Origin: Strigamia acuminata
Taxonomy: Eukaryota > Arthropoda > Chilopoda > Geophilomorpha > Linotaeniidae
Assembly (NCBI GenBank): GCA_949358305.1
Contig: OX442321.1
Location: forward strand, 9,387,605 to 9,451,604
DNA: 64,000 nucleotides
Direction of reading: 5' to 3'
Below, one piece after another: positions 37,645-48,733 of this stretch. Each line of letters starts with the position of its first letter. The first letter of the stretch is position 1. The notes below the pieces were generated by a model. The model saw only the letters and a list, made by a program, of their open reading frames with translations, was not told the origin of the DNA and did not search any database. Made by a program: the position numbers and the translations under genes.

Positions 37645-40600
37645 TTATAAACACAATCGTTGGAAGATACTTTGCCACAGGTAGAGAAGAGTAACCGAAC
37701 TCAAAACCAAGAAGCCGACAGCATTACTGACAACTCCGCTTCCCGGACTCGGATCACGTAGCGCATCTGGTTGATAATCATAAACGTATTCATCATTACT
37801 GGCATCTACGAAAATATCATGCTCATGCACATGCAAACAGTGTAGTACACTCTATCTACCTTCGATTTGCTCGTCCGAGGCTTCGTTAGAGATTAAACCG
37901 CTTGACTTAGGAATGTTTAAATTGTCCGACGACATCGCTTTGCAGCCGAACCACCACATGGCTGAAGACCGAGGAAATGGCGGCTCAGCGTAGTCCACCT
38001 AAACATAAATGTTTGATTTAGAAAATGTATACAAACAGGGATAAATTGAATGGACTTACTCGAAAACGTCTATCATTAAATCGCCAGTAATTTGTGCCCT
38101 GGAAGAAGTATGTGAAGCCGTTAGTATATTGGAAGGCAGCGTCGATGTTATTAGGAATTCCGGTCCACAAAGAGACCGCTTTTGGATACTCCGAACTGAC
38201 TGGTGGATTTTTTGATTGGTCGAATTTCCAATATTTGCTTCCTACGAATAAATTCACTTTAATTTTCTACCGCGCGGTATTAACGAGTCAATTCAAGTAC
38301 CTTTGAAAAAGTACACTTTGTCGTTACCACTCCACATGAATGCGGCGTCAACTTTCTCCGGAACACCGCTAAACCCTTGCGAAATACGTTTTGGGTACCC
38401 CTCGTCCAGTTTCATGCCTTTGTATCTCCAGTAAAGACCATCCTAAAATTTATTGTAAAAAATAAATATTAATTTAATATAAAAATTTGGATTTTGCACG
38501 TAATATCCTACTTTGAAAAAATACGTCTTTCCATTGGAATAAGTGAACGCAGCGTCGATGCTTGACGGCAAACCTTTCCAATCTTTTTTGATTTGTCGAG
38601 GATATCCGTCCGCCAGACCTTCATCAGCCACTTCCCAATAGTAATCGCCTAATTTTAAAAGCTCGATGTTAATAAAATCGTAAAACATACTAATCATCGC
38701 TTATAATTCACCTTTAAAAACAAACGACCTCTTTCCCACACTAAATATTGCGTCAATTCTCGAATCTGAGCATAATTCCCCTTCTTGTCCACTTCCTTCG
38801 TCAGTTGGCCGACCACCAGATCCAGATCCAAATCCTGTTCCTGGTCGTTGTGTTGGTTGCTTAGGTAATGGTTGCTTCGCCCGTTTTTCACCTTTTATTA
38901 AAAATCTCGTTAAAAATCGAACCAAATGCTTTAAAAAACAAACCAACCATAGAGAGATTGGATAGCCTTCACATCATCTTGATGTAATTTGAAACTTGCT
39001 TGATAACCTCTATAAAAAGGAGCCATCAAAGCAGCCTGAACATCGGAATGAGACAGACCGAGTGAATGTCCAAATTCGTGCGCTGCTACTTGAAACAAAT
39101 TCGAACCTAAAAAAAAAAAGAAAAAATAAATTTTCAAGCAAATTCAATTTAATATAGGTTTATATAACGCGGCCACAATATTTTCGTTTTATTTTATTAT
39201 GTCAGGAATATTTCCTGTTGATATTTCAAAAGAAAACGAAATTTTTTGAAAACCGTACGCCCAGTTTCCTTCCGTGCCTTTGCGACACGACGCAGGAAAC
39301 CCAAACAGGTGGTTTGAATTCCACTTACCACGATAACTGTTTATTGTCCAACGCTCGTCCTCATCAAAATGCGCGTCGCCACCGTAGATAGGAAAATAGG
39401 CGTGGGCCAAGGTTCCACCGGTGCCGTCAAAAGGATCACCATCACCATGCTCGCCGCGAACAAATCTCACGTCGATGTGAACATTACCGGAGTTCTTTTG
39501 TAAAAATTTGAGATTCGTGTAATCACTCCACACCTGCAAAGAAATGAAATTTTATTAAAAATAAAAAAAATAAAAAAAAAAAAATGCAAATTACTTTAAA
39601 AGCACGTTCGATTTCCTCATCTACCTGCGCCTTTGTCAGTCTCGCTGGGTATTTACTTATTCTGTAAGTTAAGTCGTTGACTCGCCACCGACTCCCTGCA
39701 ATTTATTTTTCACATAAAGAAATTAATTTAATTCAGTGACTAATTGCATTAAAATCTGGCAAAAGTGGTTTACCTTGCAAGGCATAGCGCTTCTTCCGTT
39801 TGGCCTCCAAACCATACCCAACTTTGTCCTTGACGCCACATCGCGGCATATTCATCATGGTCATGGTCGAGTTATCCAAAATTCCTGTAAATCATCGAAA
39901 ATAATCAAATAACGAGACAAAATTACATATTTTCGGCTCAAGGATGCGCTTCATTTACGACAAGTCTTTTCTTCACATCGGATTTAACCTTAACCCACTT
40001 ATTGCATCAAAAATGAACTTAATTTATCGTGACATTATCGCAAATTAATCAAACTTGAACCAATTATCTCAACCAGCAAATGCAAACTGCAAAAACACAC
40101 CAGTTTGATTAAGTCCTGCAAACCTCTGGAACTCCATAACTGCCTTTTTTATGTAATCTTCGGTAACTAAGCTGCCTTTTTCATTGCTCGATCCTCCCAC
40201 GTATCCAAATTGAGTTAAGTATGTCTGAAAATTAAATTCATCGATTAAAAAAATATGTATTCAGGCACGAGGTGTGAAAAAGGAATAGGAAGGTGGGTCA
40301 TTCCGGTGATTCAAAACGGATTTTTCTGTACAATCATTCTGATTCATCAACCAGTCCACTGTGTATACCAAACTAGAAAAATGGGTCAATGCACCCAAAA
40401 CCAAAAAGAAAGCCACAAAACTCGATACAAAACCCAAGGTTACAAAAAAATCTACATTTTTATAAATTTAAAAAAACTAAAAAAAAAAAAATTAATTTTT
40501 TTAATTTTTAATTTTTAATTTTTTTTTGGAAATTTCTTTTTCACAGTTTTCTAGAAATGCAATTGAAAGCCCACTGCGAACGCATTAGCAATTCAAAGCT

Positions 40601-40932
40601 CATCAAATTCAAGTTCACCAATAAAGACAAGTAAATTATCGCAACGAGCTAAACATCCTGCATCCACAGATTAGATACGGTGTATATTGCGCTACCAGAC
40701 AAAAACAACTCCAATTACAAAGCAATTTAGAAAATAAATTGCGCGATTGTTATCTCGAAACTGCATCGAGTGTTTGCCGAACAGCAGCGGCCAATCTGTC
40801 ACTTACCAAAGCTTGCAATTTGTTTTCAACGACAGGCGCCGCACTTAGAACAAACATCATTTGGGTGAATAAAGTGACTAGCAAGTACAGACTCGAGACG
40901 GTCATCACGTGCACCAAAATCCTAAGAGGCAT
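37645..40932 (-). CDS. Matrix metalloproteinase with furin site and hydrophobic C-terminus
   Basis: Exons: 40807-40932, 40101-40224, 39774-39884, 39595-39695, 39329-39533, 38948-39106, 38712-38891, 38512-38648, 38301-38442, 38060-38241, 37860-37998, 37645-37805; 1767 nt, 588 aa. Signal peptide about 1-31. Propeptide with cysteine switch [10 protein letters not shown] (Cys99), then the furin site RKKR (113-116). The catalytic domain (about 121-275) has the zinc motif [11 protein letters not shown] (232-242) with Glu233 and Met-turn Met250. A Gly/Ser-rich hinge (280-314) precedes four hemopexin blades closed by Cys316 and Cys508 (MWWFGC). A final 53-residue exon ends in a hydrophobic segment (560-582) and a nine-residue polar tail, fitting a GPI signal or a short membrane anchor as in fly Mmp2 or vertebrate MT-MMPs. 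Role: zinc endopeptidase for extracellular matrix and surface proteins, activated in the secretory pathway. All key residues are present. Confidence 0.95.
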
Positions 40933-43900
40933 CCTTTCGACGATGATAACACTTTCACTAACAACTAACGTCCTCCTTCGCCACGACGACCTCGGCTCAA
41001 CTCCACGTGACGACGAGTTGGCGGTCTTTTAAAGGATACTCACTTCAATGAGTGAGTCAGCGCTCTGACTCCGCCTCGCAGCAGCTCACGTCAGTGAAGC
41101 CAATACAGAGTACACAATCGCGATTTTCAACTTTTCCCCGGAATAAAGCTCCCGAGCACCACCAACCTAAAACAAACAAACAAAATAAATTAAACAAACA
41201 AACAAAAATCGTACGAAAATCTAAACGATTTTCAAATATTTTCATCATTTTTGCTCGAATTTTTTTTTATTTTTCTTTTGTGGTGGTTTGTTGAATTGAG
41301 TTTTTAAATACTCCGCTTTAATAGTTCGATTTCTGCGAATTTTTGCTTACTTTTCCTGCCCTTGACTTTGACCATATATGGGAAAGGTGAAAATAAGGAT
41401 GAGAGGAGGAGCTAGAAATTGATTGTGATTGGAGGATGGAGGAGAAAAAATAAGTTGGATCCAACCTTACCTGCTGACTCTGATCGGGCAGTGACATCTG
41501 TCGAAGAAAGAATCATCTTCTCGAGTCAAGGTGAAGGTCGGTTGATTACAAATGAGGGTGGAGTAGGGAGGGAAAGTCGCACCCAAAGCACAATGGATGA
41601 CGAGCAAAACAATGCGCGCTTGGAATGCTAACTGTAAAAAGAAATCAATTCATCACACTCGATCAAAAAAAAAATGCTCGTGATTTTCGCGGTCTTCTGA
41701 ATAAATTGGATTCCGCCGACACACGACCAACTGGTTTTTTTCTTGTCTTCGCACATTTAAATAAATATCATAAACTTTTTCATAGCTAAGCTGCACCTTT
41801 GAGTCCTTCAAACAGCTGTCTCGAGTGAGTCAACAACTCGGGAACACAAATTCTTAATAAATTTATGGCACTTTAATGGAACAACAAAGTTATGATGACA
41901 AATCAAGAAAAAATGTTTTTTTTTTAAAAAAAAAAAAAATTAATTAATTTAAAAAAATATATTAAAAACACTAATTTTAAAAACTAAGTAGTTTTCAATT
42001 GAGGGGGTTTGTTTGATGAACTCTAATATCCGGCCTGACTCAAATCTGAGTGAGTTAGTAAAAGAGATAAAGTTGTTTGGAATATTTATTAAGGAACCAA
42101 TCCTTTTCCTTCCTTACTTCACTCCAAAAAAAAAAATACACAAAACAAACAAACGTATGTAGAAAAATAAACTAAACGCGATAAACGTAAGTTCGAAGTC
42201 GTTAACTTAAAACAAAGGTGTTCAGTTACGCTTCAATCTGAAGGTCATAAGGTTATAAATCCGTTGCGAAAACATTTTCCCTTCAGTTTCCGTCAAGAGA
42301 AATTTCAAACTGTTAAAACAAAAAGAAGAAGTAAAATTTTAGAATAACAAAAAGGAGTGGGGATTAAATGAGTCAGAGGTGAAACGAGAATGATCTAATA
42401 TGATATCACGATAGTTTATAATTATAACCTTTGTTGGATGTTCAAGGAAAACTGACCGCAGAAAAACCGTCTGGTCTTTTCGTTTATTATCTCATTTCTT
42501 ACGATTGTACACCAGCTGCAGTTTGTTTAATCTAATAATTCTTGGACATTTCTAATTTGCTCATCATTATTCAGTGCACACTTTTTTCTTCGATGCTTTC
42601 ATAAGTCACCACTCCTTCTATTTCCTAGGAAGAACCCTCAAAAGTAAAAAAAAAAATTGATTTGATGCATTTGCAAGTGGCGATTAAATTTGTGGTATAA
42701 AACCGTGCTAAACATCGTTAAAGATGTAAAGATGTAAAGATGCAAAATTGAACGCCTCGCAAGTTGAAGGTCGCAAATGGATGGGCAACTCAATGTTTAG
42801 TTAAGCGAGAGAACATTTGCTAATGACCCCGATGAATAAAACAGTAACTGTATTATCTGATCAAATATACGATCCCTAGAAAACGGACATATCATTATCT
42901 GAAATATTTGAAGCGCTGAGGTATTTGATAATTACTTTTGATCAGAACAAACAATTACACGGAAAATCAAACACAAACACCATTGTCGTTCAATCGGCCG
43001 TTGCCATTACAGATAAGATGTACTCAAAACAAAAAGATTTTGTTCTACAAAAAGCAGATCAAAGTCACTAATTACAAATTCAAAAGTATTGCCCGCATAC
43101 CTAGGCGTTACTTTCTTAAATTAAATTCATATTTTAATTTAGAAGTCACAAAGCAAAATATGTCTGCCTGATTCAAAGTCAGATGCAGACAGGACGGAAC
43201 CTCCCGAGTTAAAATGTTGTTCTGTGCTCTGTTTATTCACATTTTTCAAACACCCAACTGAAGGTTCGTGAGTCAGAGGAGGTGTGTGTTCGAAATATTC
43301 GTTATTTATTAGTTAAACCCCAGCAACCGTCGAAGGTATGGCGAAACGTGCATTACGTGCATTACGGAAACATGGCAGAACGAGCGAGTAAATTGTCGAT
43401 CGAATTCAACTTCACGGCCCAAACGCCAAATAACAGGTGTTGGAATAATTTTCGGGGAAAGAAAAGCTAAGAAATCAAAATCCTGTGACGCCAATTCGGC
43501 GTCACATAGTGGGAAATCAAATGATTGAATTATGTAAGAAAGGAAGCCAAAATATCTAAATCTCTTCTGTCATGATATCCGATTTGATTTCCAATCCCCG
43601 CAGCCACACAACGACAAAAATGATTAACAAAACAAACACATGCATAAAACAAAGTCGGACATTAAAAAAATGTAATTGCGAATGCTAATCAATTCAGTGG
43701 GAGCGGGTCGGCAACAACCCGGCTTTTTATGAACACTTTGACACTGTGTCATGCTTTATTATGCCAAACTATTGTGTCAGCTCTCAGCTATTAGAGTTCA
43801 TTCTAAATTGAGTTTCTTTCTAATGGACAATGACTACAAAACTTGTTTTGATTGTAACAAGAAATTAAATTATATAGTATTGCATTCTCAGAGATGGAAA

Positions 43901-44248
43901 AATGGTGGGAGAAACTCGGAGAAACTCAATGATAAACATCTACACTCCTAACATACTTAAATGCACGAGTGCTTTATTTAAATTTAAAATTATAACCTCG
44001 AACTGGTTATAAGAAATATAATGATATTAATTCCACGACTGGATTGCTCACATTCTTCTACGATATGAAACAACGTCGATAATAAAATATTTTTTAAAAA
44101 AAGAAAGAAAAAAAAGCTAAAAATTCTGCTAGTGATACTAGCGACATCTGATGTAAAAATCCGAAAGCCTCCAAAACGGAAATAGACGGATTAGGCCTAA
44201 ATATTCTCTCCACGTTTCCTCAACTATCTGTACACAGCTCTCGAAGAG
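40933..44248. other. Intergenic between Mmp and PDCL3
   Basis: The two genes diverge across 3.3 kb. I see no supported exon. A CG-richer part at about 40935-41110 directly above the Mmp start codon is a likely promoter. A 9-bp tandem unit (AAAGATGTA, three to four copies) lies at 42719-42745. The remainder is AT-rich with A/T runs; open frames here are short and featureless. Confidence 0.55.
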
Positions 44249-45255
44249 ATGCAGGTAACAATTATTAGAAGAAACAAAAAGACACGAGATGAAAATTGCG
44301 TTTTTTTTAGAACCCTAATGAAGATACTCAATGGAATGACATCTTGAGGGAAAAAGGAATCCTGCCCAATAAGGACACAGAAAAGACATTCACGGAGGAC
44401 GAAATAGTTCAAATTGCGGAAGAAGCGATCAAAGATGCACAAAATGGTTCGATTTTTCAATTAAAATTTCAAATAGATGAATTTAAACAGTTTTCTTTCA
44501 AAATATAGGCAAAAAACTTGAAGATTTAAGTTTGGATGAGTTGGATGAATTAGAAGACGAAGAAGACGAAAAAGTTATTTTAGAATACAGGTAAAAATTG
44601 TTATAAATAAAAAATAAAATAAAAATAAATACAATTTCCACTCTAAAAATAGAATGAAAAGAATTCGAGAAATTCAAGATTTCTCTAAAAGAGCCAAATA
44701 TGGCGACGTGCGTGAAATATCAGCAGTGGACTACGTTGACGAAGTGAACAAGGCCGGCGAAGGAGTTTGGGTCATCTTACATTTATACAAACAAGGGTAC
44801 AACAAGTGGAGAATCAAGTGTGTTACTAAATAATTGATTGATTTTATTTATACAGAGTACCTCTCTGCAAATTAATCAATCAATTTCTGGAACAACTGGC
44901 AATGCAGCATGCTGCGACCAAGTTCCTTAAAAGCATCTCGACAACTTGCGTGCCGAATTACTCCGACCACAACCTGCCGACAATTTTCATCTACTTCGAG
45001 GGCAACTTGAAGAAACAATTCATCGGCCCGTTCGCGTTCGGTGGCATGCAACTCACCCGCGACGGTAAATTGACATTTAAACAATTTTAATTGCGTACTC
45101 ACTGTGAAATTTCCCGTTTAGTTTTGGAGTGGATGTTCGCCGAAGCCGGGGCACTGAAGACTCAATTGGAAAAAGATCCGCGACCGGCTGTTAAAGATGT
45201 GCTAATGGCGTCGTTAAGGGCTAGGGGAGATGGGGAATCGGATGATGATAATTGA
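44249..45255 (+). CDS. PDCL3: Phosducin-like protein 3 (CCT chaperone co-factor)
   Basis: Exons 44249-44254 (six bases: Met-Gln), 44311-44446, 44509-44590, 44653-44796, 44856-45064, 45122-45255; 711 nt, 236 aa, close to the 239 aa of human PDCL3. The N-terminus [20 protein letters not shown] is nearly the family signature. An acidic helix follows ([17 protein letters not shown]), then the thioredoxin-like domain with [39 protein letters not shown] and [15 protein letters not shown], and an acidic C-terminus. The family binds the cytosolic chaperonin CCT/TRiC and modulates actin and tubulin folding; it also includes the IAP-associated factor Viaf. The tiny first coding exon, split after codon 2, is unusual but matches the conserved MQ start. 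It converges on PNPLA4. Confidence 0.95.
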
Positions 45256-45259
45256 TCAA

Positions 45260-45265
45260 AATAAA
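45260..45265 (+). terminator. Poly(A) signal candidate for PDCL3
   Basis: AATAAA begins five bases after the PDCL3 stop codon. Confidence 0.45.
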
Positions 45266-45282
45266 AATAGAAACAGCAACTA

Positions 45283-45288
45283 TTTATT
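45283..45288 (-). terminator. Poly(A) signal candidate for PNPLA4
   Basis: AATAAA on the minus strand, about 140 bases past the PNPLA4 stop and only 28 bases from the PDCL3 stop. With the PDCL3 signal it implies closely packed or overlapping 3' ends in the 171-base gap between the two stop codons. Confidence 0.4.
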
Positions 45289-45426
45289 AATTAAAATCAA
45301 ACTTCGTCAATCCATTACATGAACTATTTTCTATCGATTTTTCTATTTGATTTTAATTTCATTCAACAAACCAACAACAAAACTAAATAAACATAACTTT
45401 TGGATGCATTTTTTGACGTCACCTGT

Positions 45427-46401
45427 TCATGCTTCGGTTTCAGCGTACCATCCTTCGCGTTTAAGGAACTCTGCAGCGTCTTGGAAGCCGTCTTCCTGGT
45501 ATTGTTTCATTATGGATGGCGGCGGTGGGAAAAGCGATCGTTGCAATCGAATAATGTTGCCGATGCTGCGACAAAACAACTGCTCCCGGAAAATAATCTT
45601 TGTGCAGCCGATTTCGATGGGACTGATGTCCAGTTCTCCACTGAAAGGCGTCACGACGATTGTCCGCCCCTCTGAAAAACGTGGTAAATTCGACGTGTAA
45701 GCGCCATCGATACAAATCTGAAAATATCACGATAAATAATAAAATTGACTAATAAGGAAGTCTGTAAAACATGTTTACGCACCCTTCCACGGAAAGTAGG
45801 CGCTCGAAAACCGTCATAAACTGGAATAAAGCAGCTGCACATCAAACACTAAAGTTAAAAAAAGAATAATTTTATTAGATTTCATTGGATTTGTTTGAAT
45901 ATTTTTACCTGAATTAATTCTTCTTTGCTATTGAAATCGGTAAACCGTGAATTTCTGAGTTGTGATATATTGGTAACGGATATGTAAGTTTTATTGCGAG
46001 CTAGTAGATGAGCGTCTTCAGGTAGCAGTTTATTCAGATGTAATTTAACTTCTTCCGTTAAATGGAATCCTGGAGTTAACGAACGAAGAGGACGACTACG
46101 AACTTCATCCGCAATTTCATAGATCGTGTTCATCATGGCCTGATAGATTAAAAATATTAATAATTAACCAATCAAATTTTTATATGGCAACAAAATGACC
46201 TACTTCAACTTTGGTCGGGTCAACTGCCATCAATGTTGCAACTAAAGAGCCTCCAGAAGTGCCAGCAAATGCATCGATTTTCTCCAAACATTTCTGGCCG
46301 TGTTTAAGCAAGCATTTGACAGCGCCGAGTTGATACACGACGAGAAAACCACAGCCACTAAAACTCATTCTCAAACGCAGTAAACTACTACCTAATAACA
46401 T
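45427..46401 (-). CDS. PNPLA4: Patatin-like phospholipase, PNPLA4 type
   Basis: Exons 46204-46401, 45909-46139, 45783-45848, 45427-45717; 786 nt, 261 aa, close to the 253 aa of human PNPLA4. The patatin fold shows an oxyanion loop GCGF (16-19), nucleophile elbow GTSGG (47-51, Ser49) and catalytic Asp169 in IDGAY. Further matches to PNPLA4 include FIPVYDG, VVTPFSGELDISP, IIRLQRSLFPP and the ending EFLKREGWYAE. The family hydrolyses triacylglycerol, phospholipid and retinyl ester and also shows transacylase activity. A start at Met1 gives an 11-residue leader; Met12 (MSFSGCGF) aligns better with the vertebrate start and may be the true one. It is convergent with PDCL3. Confidence 0.92.
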
Positions 46402-48733
46402 TGTTAAAACTATTTTCCCTTAATCTTCATTTAAAATTTACAAACAGTCGCATCATTCTTCGCTAGCTTCCAACGCCGCCATTTTAAAACTACCGGTTAA
46501 AAATTAATGTTTCGTAAATCCGATCATAGAGTGCATCTGTAATATGGAGTCACCCCAACTTTCAATATTAAATTTCAAACTTTGTGGACTAGAAACCTCT
46601 CCATCAAATGCGGAAAATTTCAAAACGGCTTTTCCCTTTCCGAAAGGAATGCAATATAAATTCGATCAATAAAATTGAAAGGAAAAAAAATTATAATTTA
46701 CACTTTTTATTTATTTCATTACAAGAAGAATACACATTAAAAATTGTCCTATGAAGCTTTTTTTCAGGGGGGAGTGAGGATTGAGGGAGAAGGAAAAAGA
46801 AATGAAAAAATATTAAAAGTGAAATAAATATGAAACTAGCATTTTGTTTTATCACCGTTAACGATTCACATTTAAAAGAAGGAAATCAAAACTTAAGATG
46901 GCAAAAATGTGCCGAAAATTTAAATATATAAAAGCTTATAACAAACTACGGTTATTTTATTTTATTTTTATTTTTATTATCAGTGTTTTTGTTACTGTGG
47001 CTGAAAAAAAAAGAAAAATATTCCATCACAACTTCAGGTGCACTGTGCAAAAAATTATCAATGGATAGGAAGAACTATCGACGATTGTTGACAATTTGAA
47101 CTGAATTTTAAAAAAGTGAAAACTTAAATTTATCCCGTCTTTAAATATTTACACATTGGCACATTGGCTGGTTTTTTTTTTAAATAAAAAAAATGAACAC
47201 CTCGGAAATAAAAGACAAACAAATAAACATTTCTAAAATAATAATTGTCTGCACAGCAACGTATGAATTATCACAATCAGGCAAATTTGCATTTTCAAGT
47301 TATTAAACAAACTTGGCAGCGTTCATGGATTTTTACAACTTCTGACAAGATTTCACTCTCATGTCAATCATCACACTTAAAAGCAGCACCAAATAATAGA
47401 TGTGTCTAATAAAATAAAAATAAAACGAAGAATAATGCCTCACTAAAATACAAAACGTGATAGGATGTACCAATTCCAGTATAGTTGTTAATTCATATTC
47501 ATATTCATTACACCGCAGAAATGCCGTTCCCAAACTCTACTGGAACGTCGGATACTCCATGTTTCGTAGAATAGTCAAGAACAATCTTCCATTAAAAAAA
47601 GCAGAAGGTTTTAATATAATAATAATTATAATAATAATTAAAATTAAAGAAAAAACATGCATAAATAAATTTAAAAATGAAAAAAAAGAAATACCAATAA
47701 AATATTCGTGAAACAAAATAAATTTTTAAAAGATTAAATTAAAAATAAAACTAATCTGGATCATCCGATCGAGATAAAAAATTAAAAGCTCCATTTCATA
47801 GCCTACAATTTCATAGAACTAACAATTGCTGTACACATTTCTTGTCCTAAACGTAAATTAGTGGAAGAAATAAAGTGTCATGTTCTAAATTTTTAATTTC
47901 TTTTTCTTCGCGCTTTACTCGTTCCACCATTATAATCCATTGTCCATCTTATTTTCAATAATATACATATTAAAAAAAAAATCATAATCCATTTGATATT
48001 TTCTTTTCTACAAAATATGTTCAAGGGCAGACACTAATTAACAAGTTCAATGGGTTTGATTTTTTTGTTTCTTTTTGTTTTTATTTAAAAAAGAAAAACA
48101 AAAAAACAAAAAACACATTTCGACTACTATAAAATTCATTCAAAATTAAAGATGTTAAAAACACAGAACTAATATATCCCATCCCACAATTATTCCCTAA
48201 ACGTATAATTTGTTTTAAAGCTATTTACAAATACTATCAAAATGTAACCATTTTTTTCCATCTCTTATCTCTATCAAACCCTTTTTTTTAACTTCTTAGA
48301 ACTAAACCCAATAGAAAAAAAAGAACACAGAAGCAGTCACAACAACAAAAAAAAATAATGAGTTTAACCATATTTTTTCGACACGCCTTTGTTATTTAAA
48401 AGAGCATATTGAATGACATAAAAAACATTAAAAAAAAAAGTCTGGCACTTAAAAATAAGAAGGGTTTGTTTATGTTAATGTGACCCTTTAAAACCTTATC
48501 AAAAACATCAAATATCAAAACAAGCTGCAGCAATAAAGAAAAGCAAAAAGTAAAATAAAAATAAAAATATTACAATGGATATTAAAGCCGTTTCGAGACT
48601 TTTCTCTGCTGCTATGACAAATATCATTACGAGTTCAAACGAGGCAACAAAAAAATGTGAAAAAGCATTTGGATACAAATGGGCAACTCTTCTTTGGAGT
48701 ACCAAAACGTTCCGACGTCTCGATACATCATTT
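46402..48733. other. Intergenic: PNPLA4 promoter and glypican 3' flank
   Basis: Very AT-rich 2.3 kb with many A/T runs and a TAA/TAATAA-like tract at about 47617-47640. No exon, RNA gene or mobile element supported. The glypican 3' UTR must lie in its right part. Confidence 0.5.

Noticed and set aside
39189-39328. Continuation of the Mmp catalytic exon as coding sequence
   Set aside because: A GTAAGT donor after codon 222 and the acceptor at 39107-39108 join directly to the zinc-motif exon; the extension breaks homology.
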